A DNA stretch of 7,694 bases from Acetobacteraceae bacterium (GTDB taxonomy: Bacteria; Pseudomonadota; Alphaproteobacteria; Acetobacterales; Acetobacteraceae), in NCBI GenBank assembly GCA_947476855.1, contig CANJSR010000231.1, positions 1 to 7,694 of the forward strand. The letters run 5' to 3'. Shown here one piece after another: positions 1 through 6,747 of the stretch (the stretch's first letter is position 1; each line of letters opens with the position of its first letter). A model generated the notes under the pieces. It was not told where the DNA came from, did no database searches, and saw nothing but the letters and a program-made list of their open reading frames with translations. Position numbers and translations under genes: made by a program.

Positions 1-489
1 AAGAACAACCTGGTCGGCCAGATCGACAAGGGCTGGACCATGGCCAAGGCCCTGCTGGGCTTTGAGCGTATCGGCTCCGGCTCTCCCCGCCAGTCCTCCT
101 TCGCGCTGAAGGGCCTGAAGAACGTCGCCGAACGCATGGGCTGCTGGGAAGACGACCAGTTCCAGGAGCGGTACAACAAATTGCGGATGGAGCTGCAGGA
201 CCACAAGGACCTGTACGAAACCTTCGTCGAGAAGGTGCGCCGCGGCGAATTGCTGGGCCCCGACGTTTCCATGCTCAAGGTCTACCAGACCGAATTGTTC
301 CAGCGGATCACCGAGACCGCGCTGGAAATCAGCGGGGAGTACGGCGCCGGCCTCGGCCCGATGGAAGGGAACCGGGACCTCAACCCGACCGGGCTGTTCC
401 TGCAATCGCGCCCGGCCTCGATCTACGCCGGATCGAATGAGATCCAGCGGAACATCCTGGCGAAGAACGTCCTCGAACTGCCGGGCTGA
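1..489 (+). CDS. Acyl-CoA dehydrogenase, C-terminal part (5' end outside window)
   Basis: The frame is open from base 1 and ends at a TGA (487-489), giving the last 162 residues; an internal ATG at 40 is not the true start. Acyl-CoA dehydrogenases are FAD flavoenzymes that desaturate acyl-CoA thioesters at C2-C3 and pass electrons to ETF in the cytoplasm. Visible hallmarks of the C-terminal helical domain are the LVGQIDKGW entry strand, the LLGFERIG helix, EISGEYGAG near the middle, and the closing IYAGSNEIQRNILAK signature before a typical LELPG tail. The usual Tyr-Glu-Gly of medium-chain enzymes is replaced by AGSNE. By analogy with isovaleryl- and long-chain enzymes, the Glu of GFER (residue 22 of the visible part) may be the catalytic base; this is inference. 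It is followed after 56 bp by a GST gene and then a ketopantoate reductase gene on the same strand, so it is probably part of a catabolic operon. The acyl substrate cannot be told. Confidence 0.93.
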   Translation, partial: KNNLVGQIDKGWTMAKALLGFERIGSGSPRQSSFALKGLKNVAERMGCWEDDQFQERYNKLRMELQDHKDLYETFVEKVRRGELLGPDVSMLKVYQTELFQRITETALEISGEYGAGLGPMEGNRDLNPTGLFLQSRPASIYAGSNEIQRNILAKNVLELPG

Positions 490-502
490 GCACGACCGGG
501 AA

Positions 503-523
503 GGGCGGGCACCATGCCCGCCC
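503..523 (+). other. Intercistronic GC hairpin
   Basis: A perfect 8-bp stem (GGGCGGGC 503-510 with GCCCGCCC 516-523) with a 5-nt loop lies 14 bp after the acyl-CoA dehydrogenase stop. It is not followed by a T-run, so it is a weak candidate terminator. It could instead attenuate transcription or protect the 3' end of processed mRNA between the first and second genes. Confidence 0.5.
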
Positions 524-545
524 GTTCGGCGAAAAGGGGATCACC

Positions 546-1187
546 ATGGACCAGCCCGATCGCCTGACGCTGTACGGGAGCTTCACGTCCAGCTCGACCT
601 ACAAGCCGATGCTGTTCCTGTCGCTGTCGCGGCTGCCCTTCGATTTCCGCACGGTGAACCTGAAGTTCGGCCGACAGAAGGAACCGGAGTATCTGGCCGT
701 CAACCGCTATGGCCAGGTGCCTGCGCTGCGCCACAAGGGCCTGACGATTGTCCAGTCGAATGTCATCCTCGATTACCTTGCCCGGGTGACCGGCTGCTTT
801 GAAGGCAAGACGGAACAGGACCGCTGGACCGCGCGGGAATGGCTGTCGTGGGAATCGGACGCGATCACGAACGTCGCCAAGGTGCGGCACTATCACCGCT
901 TCCGCACGGTCGATCCCGCCGTGATGGACTATTTCCGTCCGCCGGCCGAGGCCGCCATTACCTTCGTCAATACAGCCCTCGAAGGCCGGGACTGGCTGGT
1001 CGGTGACGCCCCGACCATCGCCGATATCGGCTGCTGGGGCCGGATGGTGTTCATGGCGGAGGGCGGTTTCGACATCGCCAACTGGCCGAATGTCCAGGCG
1101 TGGTCACAACGGCTGGCCGCGATGGAGGGCTTCGCCCTGCCCTATGACCTGACGCCGAAGAAGGATTGCTCCTTCGATCCGGCCTGA
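546..1187 (+). CDS. Glutathione S-transferase family protein
   Basis: A complete 213-residue protein, the normal size for a soluble GST. The N-terminal thioredoxin-like domain (about residues 6-82) runs from LTLYGSF through the cis-proline loop GQVPAL (P59) to the glutathione-contacting turn QSNVILDYLA (Q70-S71, in place of the common E-S). The C-terminal all-helical domain (about 90-200) contains TIADIGCWG (157-165), the N-capping box conserved in GSTs, and a final NWPNVQAWSQRLAAM helix. The serine-rich FTSSSTYK segment (13-20) sits where the catalytic Ser/Cys/Tyr of the family lies, but which residue acts is not clear. The start is set by AAGGGGA at 534-540, 5 nt before the ATG. The acyl-CoA dehydrogenase upstream and the ketopantoate reductase downstream suggest a role in detoxifying or opening an electrophilic intermediate of a degradation pathway; this is inference. 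No signal peptide is visible. Confidence 0.9.
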   Translation: MDQPDRLTLYGSFTSSSTYKPMLFLSLSRLPFDFRTVNLKFGRQKEPEYLAVNRYGQVPALRHKGLTIVQSNVILDYLARVTGCFEGKTEQDRWTAREWLSWESDAITNVAKVRHYHRFRTVDPAVMDYFRPPAEAAITFVNTALEGRDWLVGDAPTIADIGCWGRMVFMAEGGFDIANWPNVQAWSQRLAAMEGFALPYDLTPKKDCSFDPA

Positions 1188-1235
1188 GCCAAAGCCCTGG
1201 CGATCCGACCACCTACCAATCAGGAGAGTTCAAGC

Positions 1236-2153
1236 ATGCGCATCGCTGTGATCGGTGCCGGCGGCGTCGGCGGCGCCTTCGGGGCAGCCCTGGCCAAGGC
1301 CGGAGCCGACGTCACCTTCGTCGCCCGCGGCGCCCATCTGGCCGCGATGCAGAAGAACGGCCTGCGGGTTGAGGGCGGGCGGGGCGACACGCTCATCAGC
1401 CCGTGCCAGGCGACCGACGACCCGGCCTCCATCGGGCCGGTCGATATCGTGATGTTCTGCGTCAAGCTCTGGGATGTCGAGAGCGCGGGCGAACGCATCA
1501 AGCCGCTGATTGGGCCGGACACGGCGGTGATCACGTTCCAGAACGGCATCGACGCACCCGAGCGGCTGGTCCCCATCCTGGGCGCCGGCGCGGTGATGGG
1601 CGGGGTCGCACAGATCAGCGCCACGATCGCCGAACCGGGCGTGATCCGGCAGACCGGGACCTTCATGCGGCTGGTGTTCGGGGAACTCGGCGGCGGGAAA
1701 AGCGCGCGGGGGGAGGCGTTCCTGGCGCTCTGCAAGGCGGCCGGCTTCGATGCCTCGCACAGCCCGGCGATCCTGACCGAGATCTGGATGAAGTTCATCA
1801 TCCTGGCCACCAACAGCGCCTTCACCGCCGCGACCCGCACGCCGATCGGCAAATTGCGGGAGGACGCGGACATCATGGAACAATGGGACCTCGCCACCCG
1901 GGAGGTGATCGCGCTCGGCAAGGCCTGCGGCATCGCGCTGCCGGACGACGCCGCCGACAAGGCGATGGCGTTCTCCAAGCAGGCCCCGCCGGCGATGATG
2001 GCGTCCATGGCGCATGACCTGATCCGCGGCGGGCGGATCGAGTTGCCCTGGCTCTCCGGCAAGGTCGTGGCGCTGGGGCGGGAACGCGGCGTGCCCACGC
2101 CGGTGCATGCCGTGCTGAACGCGGTGCTGAAGCCGCACGCGAACGGGGGTTGA
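1236..2153 (+). CDS. Ketopantoate reductase (ApbA/PanE) family protein
   Basis: A complete 305-residue protein, the usual length of 2-dehydropantoate 2-reductases, which reduce ketopantoate to pantoate with NADPH in pantothenate synthesis. The dinucleotide-binding motif is at the N-terminus (GAGGVGG, residues 7-13), followed by VARG (29-32), where the NADP phosphate would be contacted, and VKLWD (76-80). FQNGID (101-106) is the family loop. EIWMKFIILATNS (182-194) carries the presumed catalytic Lys (K186) and the conserved Asn (N193). The C-terminal helical domain has SMAHDLIRGGRIELPWLSG (257-275), with the conserved Ser, Asp and Glu that bind substrate, and ends in the typical GVPTPVHAVL. 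AGGAGAG at 1222-1228 precedes the ATG by 7 nt. The gene follows the GST gene after 48 bp. Many genomes carry several paralogues of this family and the neighbours look catabolic, so it may reduce another 2-oxo acid; assignment to panE itself is not secure. Confidence 0.92.
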   Translation: MRIAVIGAGGVGGAFGAALAKAGADVTFVARGAHLAAMQKNGLRVEGGRGDTLISPCQATDDPASIGPVDIVMFCVKLWDVESAGERIKPLIGPDTAVITFQNGIDAPERLVPILGAGAVMGGVAQISATIAEPGVIRQTGTFMRLVFGELGGGKSARGEAFLALCKAAGFDASHSPAILTEIWMKFIILATNSAFTAATRTPIGKLREDADIMEQWDLATREVIALGKACGIALPDDAADKAMAFSKQAPPAMMASMAHDLIRGGRIELPWLSGKVVALGRERGVPTPVHAVLNAVLKPHANGG

Positions 2154-2158
2154 GGGGA

Positions 2159-2345
2159 GGCTGGTAGGGAACCCAACAGCCAGCACCGACCTACCCCACC
2201 GTCATGGCGGCCGCAGGGCCGCCACACACGAATTGCGATGCTGATCGCAGCGAAGACGTGGATGGTGGCCCTGAGCCTGCCCTTGGGCCGGCTCTCCGCC
2301 GGACCCGGAGGGCCACCACGACGAGAATGTCAGCGTCACAAGAGA
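2159..2345. repeat. Nested palindromic intergenic repeat between convergent genes
   Basis: The 222-bp gap between two converging genes is mostly inverted repeats. A hairpin TGGCGGCC/GGCCGCCA (2205-2212 with 2217-2224) is followed by TGCGAT-GCTG-ATCGCA (2234-2249). A 10-bp arm TGGTGGCCCT (2263-2272) pairs with AGGGCCACCA (2309-2318), enclosing a second stem 2285-2292/2298-2306 with one bulged A. The segment 2257-2270 can instead pair with 2217-2230 (11 of 14 positions), so two folds compete. A short GGTAGG/CCTACC pair (2163-2168 with 2190-2195) flanks the left side. No T-run follows any stem. The overall look, including the 'CCCCACCGTCATGGC' entry, resembles interspersed palindromic repeats that I recall from alphaproteobacterial intergenic regions; copies elsewhere in the genome cannot be checked here. 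It may also act as a bidirectional transcription barrier. Confidence 0.6.
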
Positions 2346-2375
2346 GCCCCTGGCCACCCCGACGAAGTGCCATCC

Positions 2376-3074
2376 CTAAGCCGCGTCGTGGAAGATGATC
2401 CCCAGCGTCTGCCGCACGCCCGTATGCACCCGGCTCACGCCATGGCGCATCGTGGCGCGGTAGGGGCGGCGGGCGCCCATCGCGGGGCGGTGATGCACCG
2501 GGAAGATCGCCGCCTCCCCCTGCGCCAGGGTCACCACCTCGGCGCGTGACTGCGCGCGGGGGCGTTGTTCCACCAGCAGGAACTCCCCGCCCGTGAAATC
2601 CTCCCCCGGCCGGCTGAGCAGCACCACGACCTGCAAGGGAAACACCAGGTCGCCGTAGAGGTCCTGGTGCAGGCAGTTGAAGCCCCCCGCCTCATACCGC
2701 AGCAGCAGGGGCGTCGGCCGCGTCTGGCCGGCGGCGTGACACAAAGCCAGGTACTCGTCCAGGGTCGGCGGAAAGCTCTCCGGTTCCCCCAAGGTCCGCC
2801 GCCAGGCATTCGCGACAACCGCCAGAGGCGGGTACAACGCGGCCCGCAGCGCGACGATCGGGTCGGGCAGCGGATAGGCGAAATACTTGTATTCGCCCTG
2901 CCCATAGGCCCGCTGCTCCATGATGATGCGCTTGCGGAAGCGGGCATCCTCGCCATACAGGGCCGCGATGGCACCGCAGGTGGCGGGGTCCAGCAAGGGC
3001 ATGGTGGCATAGCCGCGCTGGGCGATGGTCTCGATCAACTGGTTCGGGTCGGGCTGGGTCATGTGCGGCAGCAT
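2376..3074 (-). CDS. 2OG-Fe(II) oxygenase (COG3826-type)
   Basis: A 232-residue protein of the family that uses Fe(II), 2-oxoglutarate and O2 to hydroxylate a substrate that has not been identified. The double-stranded beta-helix core shows the facial triad HQD (H136, D138) in a very conserved block, LHQDLYGDLVFPLQ, followed by DFTGGEFLLVEQRPRAQSR (about 159-177). The distal His is probably H211 in MRHGVSRV, and R221 in TGVRQTLG would bind the 2-oxoglutarate carboxylate (spacing H-x9-R). GEYKYFAYPLPD (60-71) and GQTRPTPLLLRY (116-127) are also typical of this group. The frame is open back to 3161, but the upstream part is low quality. The ATG at 3074 has a weak GGA element 8 nt ahead; the ATG at 3062 is the alternative. 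It lies about 40 bp behind the repeat protein gene on the same strand, so it is probably co-transcribed with it. It may act on a protein or glycan made by that locus (inference). Confidence 0.88.
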   Translation of the reverse strand: MLPHMTQPDPNQLIETIAQRGYATMPLLDPATCGAIAALYGEDARFRKRIIMEQRAYGQGEYKYFAYPLPDPIVALRAALYPPLAVVANAWRRTLGEPESFPPTLDEYLALCHAAGQTRPTPLLLRYEAGGFNCLHQDLYGDLVFPLQVVVLLSRPGEDFTGGEFLLVEQRPRAQSRAEVVTLAQGEAAIFPVHHRPAMGARRPYRATMRHGVSRVHTGVRQTLGIIFHDAA

Positions 3075-3114
3075 AGCGCGAATCCCACCGCCCGCCGCCC
3101 GGTTCTTGCCCTGG

Positions 3115-4197
3115 CTACCGGTAGGTCGTGCGCAGGAAATGCACCAGCGGGTTATGCACATCCGGGCGCATCATCCGCCGGAACCCCCGGCTCGCCCGCC
3201 CCAGATGGCGCCGCCGGTACTCCGCCGCGTTGAACCCGCGCGACGGATCGATATCGGCCAGCGTCCCGGCCTGGAGGTAATGCGCGAAGGGATCGCGGTT
3301 CGGCCCCATCACCTCTGCGAAGCGTTCCACGTACCAGCCCACATCGAACAACGCGTTCGGGCTGACGATCTGCCGCCGCCGGTGCACCAGGTAATGCGCC
3401 AGCGCCGTCTGCCCTGGCGGCACGTCATAGGCCTGCCGGTACCACACAGGATCGAAATAAGGCACCGGCCGCCGCCCCGCCGGCTCCCCCACCAGCACAT
3501 AATGGACGATCGGGTTCATCCGCCGGTGATCGAGGTCTGGGTTCGTCGCGATATACCATTCCGGCGCGAAGTAGACGTTCGGCTGCCGGTTCTCCCGCCA
3601 GCCAAAGCGGCAGTAATGATCGACCGGGTCCAGCCCCGATTCATGCACGTCGGAGGCATTGATCAGATAGTGGTTGGGATCGAGCAGCCCCGACCCGGCG
3701 ACGATCCCCGGATCGGGGGAGCCAGGCAGGCCCAGCCTCGCCTGTTCGTGCAGGAAGCGGTCGAAACGGCGCTGCCCGTCCCAGTACGGCAGCAGGCAGA
3801 CGGCGGCGAGTTCGGCGCAGGGCGCGCGATCCCCCGCCACCCGCTGGCCCAGGAAATCCCGCAGCGCATGGGTCTCCTCCGGCAGGTCATACGACCGCCG
3901 ATACCAGACCGGATCGAACAGCGGATGCGGCCGCCGTCCCTCCTGATCACCATGGCGCAGGTAATGCAGGAAGGGTTCCAGCTCGGCTGCCGCGATATCG
4001 GGGTTTTCCCGCGCGTACCAGGCCAGGTCGAAATAGGGGTTGGGCATCCGCCCCTCCCGCATCCCGAACCGGGCGAAATGCGTGGCCGGGTCCAGCGCCG
4101 CCGCCGCGACGTCGGCATTGTGCGCGAGGTACCAGGCGGGCTCGAACAGGCCGGACCCGACGATCTCGCCAACCAGCGCGGCATCGTCGAGCACCAT
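3115..4197 (-). CDS. FD-WY/HY repeat protein, glycosyltransferase-associated type
   Basis: A 360-residue protein built almost entirely from about eight ~38-residue units of the pattern F-D-x-x-W-Y ... N-P-D ... P-x-x-H-Y-x-x-x-G-x-x-E-x-R-x-P. Units begin near residues 15, 56, 94, 169, 210, 248, 284 and 322. Such units are known to me as accessory segments in large bacterial glycosyltransferase and rhamnan-synthesis-like proteins; here they stand alone with no catalytic domain. Residues 14-116 and 168-270 align without a gap at an exact offset of 154, with about half of positions identical; FDPVWYR occurs at 94-100 and 248-254. The middle segment (about 131-167) breaks the pattern. No signal peptide or membrane helix is visible. 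The ATG at 4197 is preceded directly by an in-frame GTG (4200), a possible alternative start. Only 7 bp separate this ATG from the stop of the upstream TPR/glycosyltransferase gene, and there is no clear Shine-Dalgarno, so translational coupling is likely. The function is unknown. Confidence 0.85.
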   Translation of the reverse strand: MVLDDAALVGEIVGSGLFEPAWYLAHNADVAAAALDPATHFARFGMREGRMPNPYFDLAWYARENPDIAAAELEPFLHYLRHGDQEGRRPHPLFDPVWYRRSYDLPEETHALRDFLGQRVAGDRAPCAELAAVCLLPYWDGQRRFDRFLHEQARLGLPGSPDPGIVAGSGLLDPNHYLINASDVHESGLDPVDHYCRFGWRENRQPNVYFAPEWYIATNPDLDHRRMNPIVHYVLVGEPAGRRPVPYFDPVWYRQAYDVPPGQTALAHYLVHRRRQIVSPNALFDVGWYVERFAEVMGPNRDPFAHYLQAGTLADIDPSRGFNAAEYRRRHLGRASRGFRRMMRPDVHNPLVHFLRTTYR

Positions 4198-4201
4198 CAC
4201 G

Positions 4202-4215
4202 CGGTCAGCCGACCG
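4202..4215 (-). other. Small hairpin across the stop/start junction
   Basis: A 5-bp stem, CGGTC (4202-4206) with GACCG (4211-4215), and a 4-nt loop overlap the TGA (4207-4205) of the TPR/glycosyltransferase gene just before the GTG-ATG start of the repeat protein. With no visible Shine-Dalgarno, this structure could tie translation of the second gene to ribosomes ending the first. The stem is short and could be chance. Confidence 0.3.
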
Positions 4216-5641
4216 GCTCGCCGAACGGGCGCTTCACTGCCTGCTCCAGCGCGCCCCTTACGCGGCCGATCACATCCGCCCAGTCCCCCGGCTTCGGCTG
4301 GCGGAACAGCCGGGCGGAGGGGTACCAGGGCGTCGTCTCCCGATCGAGCAGCCAGCGCCAGTCCGCCGCCTTGGGGATCATGATCCAAACCGGCTTGCCC
4401 ATCGCCCCGGCAAGATGGCCCATCGAGGTATCGACGGTGATGACCATATCCAGGTTCTCGATCACCGCCGCTGTCTCACCGAAGTCGGTCAGTTCGCCGG
4501 ACAGGTCGGTCATGCCGTTGAAGCGGGCGAGGTCGGCGCGGTCGGTCTCCGGCATCGGTTTCTGCAGCGACACGAACACGGCGGGTCCGACACCGGCCAG
4601 CGGCAGAAGCTGCGACAGCGGCAGCGACCGGCGGCGGTCATTCGGATGCGTCGGCCGGCCGGACCACGCCAGCCCGATGCGGCGCACGCCCGCGGGCAGG
4701 CGTTCGGCCAGCTTCTGCCGCCACGCCTCGGCCCGCGCTGGCGGGGCCTTGATGTACGGGATCGGCGTCGGGATCGTGTCCAGACGGGTGCCGAACAGAT
4801 AGGGCAGGCTCGACAGCCGGCAGTTCACCGCATGCCCTGGCACGTCGGTCCAGCGGGAGCAGTACTGTGTCACCCCGGGCATGGCGGCGAGCAGCGGCTC
4901 CATCTCGGCGCTGCATCCCAGGATGATGTCCTGCACCCGTTCGGCGGCGGTGGGGATGTAGCGGGCGAACTGGAGCGTGTCGCCATAGCCCTGGTCACCC
5001 ACCAGCAGCAGCCGCCCCTGCGGGATCCGCATGCCGTTCCACGGCGCGGACGTCATGGCGGGCATCGTGTTCTTCCCCGCCTCGGTCAGGTTGCGCCATT
5101 CATATTCGATCCAGCCAGGCTCGAAATCGCCCATTGCCAGCAGGTTCTGCGCCAGCGCCAGATGCGCGTCGGGGTGGTCGTGCTTGATCCCGATCGCGCG
5201 CAGCAGGCAGGCGACCGAGCGGTCACGGTCATCGGCGTCGGAGAACACGAGCGAGAGGTTGACCAGATGCTCGGGGTTGCCGGGGTCGAGCCGGATCGAT
5301 TCCTGGCCGGCGGCCAGCGCCTCACCAATCTTGTAGGTCTGCCGGCACAGCGCGCTGAGATGCGCCTGCCAGGTCGCGTTGCCCGGCCGCAGCCCGATCG
5401 CCCGCCGCAGCAGGACGATCCCCCGCTCCGGGTCGCCGGCCATCGCGGCCGAGATGCCGAGCAGCGCGATGGCTGAGGGGTGCTCGGGGTTGGCGGCGAG
5501 GACATCGTTGCAGATGCCCATCGCTTCATGCAGGCGCTTGGCCTGGGCGGCGACCTGCGCGCGGGCGAGGGCCTGTTCGGCGGTCTCGCCCCCAGGTTGG
5601 GGCGCGGGCGGGGCTTGCGTGGTCGTGGTGGTGACGCTCAT
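4205..5641 (-). CDS. TPR domain plus glycosyltransferase-9-like protein
   Basis: A 478-residue two-domain protein. After a low-complexity Thr/Pro/Gln leader (1-20), tetratricopeptide-like helices fill about 23-183 (for example AMGICNDVLAANPEHPSAIALLG and AGQESIRLDPGNPEHLVNLSLVFSDADD in adjoining units). The C-terminal half (about 208-468) resembles the heptosyltransferase-like GT9 fold found in many TPR proteins. It has GDQGYGDTLQFARY (215-228), IGLAWSG (322-328), the NDRRR segment (334-338), and the donor-site block ITVDTSMGHLAGAMGKPVW (401-419, with H409), then DWRWLLDRETTPWYPSARLFRQ (427-448). The presumed role is transfer of a sugar from a nucleotide donor, perhaps onto protein or a surface glycan; donor and acceptor are not known. 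The ATG at 5641 has AAGG 7 nt ahead and removes a poor-quality 32-residue extension that would overlap the divergent promoter region. It heads a likely three-gene minus-strand unit with the repeat protein and the 2OG oxygenase. Confidence 0.87.
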   Translation of the reverse strand: MSVTTTTTQAPPAPQPGGETAEQALARAQVAAQAKRLHEAMGICNDVLAANPEHPSAIALLGISAAMAGDPERGIVLLRRAIGLRPGNATWQAHLSALCRQTYKIGEALAAGQESIRLDPGNPEHLVNLSLVFSDADDRDRSVACLLRAIGIKHDHPDAHLALAQNLLAMGDFEPGWIEYEWRNLTEAGKNTMPAMTSAPWNGMRIPQGRLLLVGDQGYGDTLQFARYIPTAAERVQDIILGCSAEMEPLLAAMPGVTQYCSRWTDVPGHAVNCRLSSLPYLFGTRLDTIPTPIPYIKAPPARAEAWRQKLAERLPAGVRRIGLAWSGRPTHPNDRRRSLPLSQLLPLAGVGPAVFVSLQKPMPETDRADLARFNGMTDLSGELTDFGETAAVIENLDMVITVDTSMGHLAGAMGKPVWIMIPKAADWRWLLDRETTPWYPSARLFRQPKPGDWADVIGRVRGALEQAVKRPFGEPVG

Positions 5642-5754
5642 GGCACGACCTTGCCGCCTGGATGGGGGGTTGGGCAAGCAGGGACTCTGTCCGCGGCCTT
5701 CTCCGGTGGATGGGGCTGTGCGATCATGCCACGCCACTCGCTTCGGACATGGTC
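5642..5754. promoter_or_regulatory. Divergent promoter region
   Basis: The 113 bp between the start of the minus-strand TPR/glycosyltransferase gene and the start of the plus-strand epimerase gene must hold promoters for both. No convincing -35/-10 pair is visible. A small GGAC-TCT-GTCC dyad is present at 5682-5692. Confidence 0.4.
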
Positions 5755-6699
5755 ATGCCTCCCGCCGCATCGGATTCCGCGCCGAAGACCTATCTCGTGA
5801 CCGGCGGCGCCGGGTTCATCGGGTCGCATCTGGTCGACGCGCTGCTCGCGTCCGGCCACAGCGTGCGGGTCGTCGACGATCTGTCGAGCGGCAAGCGGGA
5901 CAATCTGGACCCGCGCGCCACCTTCACCCGGGGCGATATCGGTGACGCGCGGCTGATGCGGGACCTGCTGGACGGGGTCGCGGGGTGCTTTCATCTGGCC
6001 GCCATCGCGTCTGTCGCCCGGTGCACCGAGGAATGGACGGCCACCAGTCATACCAACATGGGCGGCACGGTCACCGTGATGGACGCCGCCCGCAAGCAGG
6101 GGGGCGTGCCGGTGGTCTATGCGTCCTCGGCCGCGATCTATGGCGAGCAGGCGGTGCTGCCGATCCATGAGGATTTGGCCCCCCGCCCCCGTTCAAGCTA
6201 CGGCGCGGACAAGCTGGCCGGGGAGTTGCAGGCACAGGCCGCCTTCATCACCCATGGCCTGAGCAGCGTCGGATTCCGGTTCTTCAACGTCTACGGGCCG
6301 CGCCAGGACCCATCATCGCCCTATAGCGGGGTGATCTCGATCTTCGCCAACCGGCTGCGCGCGGGCCAAGCGATCACGATCCATGGCGATGGCGGGCAGA
6401 CGCGGGATTTCATCGCGGTGGCCGATATCGTGCGGTTCCTGCTGGCGGGGATGACACGGGCTCAGGCCGAACCGGGCGCGATCGTGCTGAATGCCTGCAC
6501 CGGCCAGGCGACATCCGTGCGGGAACTGGCCGATCTGCTGGCCCGAACGATCGGGTCCGACGCCGCGATCGGGCATGGGGACGCGCGGTCCGGCGATATT
6601 CGGACCTCGGTCGGCGATCCGGCGCGGGCGCGGGCGATTCTGCGGACCGAGGCGCGGGTCACCTTGGCGGACGGCCTGCGCGCTTTGCTGGACGCCTGA
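5755..6699 (+). CDS. NAD-dependent nucleotide-sugar epimerase/dehydratase (SDR)
   Basis: A 314-residue extended short-chain dehydrogenase/reductase, close to the length of UDP-glucose 4-epimerase-like enzymes. The NAD-binding motif TGGAGFIGSH is at 16-25, an Asp ending the second strand (VVDDLSSG, 39-46) selects NAD over NADP, and the active site has SS (124-125) and YGADK (Y149, K153). RFFNVYGPRQDPSSPYSG (175-192) is the substrate-binding block typical of UDP-hexose and UDP-N-acetylhexosamine epimerases, and HGDGGQTRDFIAVAD (210-224) is the C-terminal signature. The exact sugar cannot be told. The ATG at 5755 has a GGA element 7 nt upstream; in-frame ATGs at 5749, 5710 and 5662 are alternatives with worse support. 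It is divergent from the glycosyltransferase-like operon, which fits a supply of activated sugar for it. No plus-strand terminator with a T-run follows; the gene runs toward the two minus-strand sRNA genes. Confidence 0.9.
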   Translation: MPPAASDSAPKTYLVTGGAGFIGSHLVDALLASGHSVRVVDDLSSGKRDNLDPRATFTRGDIGDARLMRDLLDGVAGCFHLAAIASVARCTEEWTATSHTNMGGTVTVMDAARKQGGVPVVYASSAAIYGEQAVLPIHEDLAPRPRSSYGADKLAGELQAQAAFITHGLSSVGFRFFNVYGPRQDPSSPYSGVISIFANRLRAGQAITIHGDGGQTRDFIAVADIVRFLLAGMTRAQAEPGAIVLNACTGQATSVRELADLLARTIGSDAAIGHGDARSGDIRTSVGDPARARAILRTEARVTLADGLRALLDA

Positions 6700-6716
6700 T
6701 CCCCGCCCGCGGGACG

Positions 6717-6747
6717 AAAAAAAACGGCGGCCCTTGCGGTGCCGCCG
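6717..6747 (-). terminator. Intrinsic terminator of sRNA copy A
   Basis: On the minus strand a perfect 7-bp stem CGGCGGC/GCCGCCG (6741-6747 with 6725-6731) with a 9-nt loop is followed at once by eight T (6724-6717). This is a textbook rho-independent terminator in the minus direction only. Confidence 0.9.

Noticed and set aside
1220..2227. Long minus-strand open frames (335 and 318 codons) opposite the ketopantoate reductase gene
   Set aside because: They are antisense shadows of a well-supported family gene in GC-rich DNA; their translations are rich in Pro, Arg and Ala and show no domain.
3062..3161. Extended N-terminus for the 2OG oxygenase starting at 3161
   Set aside because: The extension overlaps the end of the repeat protein gene, has no family resemblance and no better ribosome binding site.
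3025..5476. Long plus-strand open frames (452 and 478 codons) opposite the 2OG oxygenase, repeat protein and TPR/GT9-like genes
   Set aside because: The minus-strand frames carry clear motifs and conserved residues; the plus-strand ones are Arg/Pro/His-rich low-complexity translations without ribosome binding sites.
5642..5754. Extended starts for the TPR/GT9-like protein (5737) and the epimerase (5662)
   Set aside because: The two extensions would overlap each other in opposite directions, and family similarity begins only after the chosen starts.
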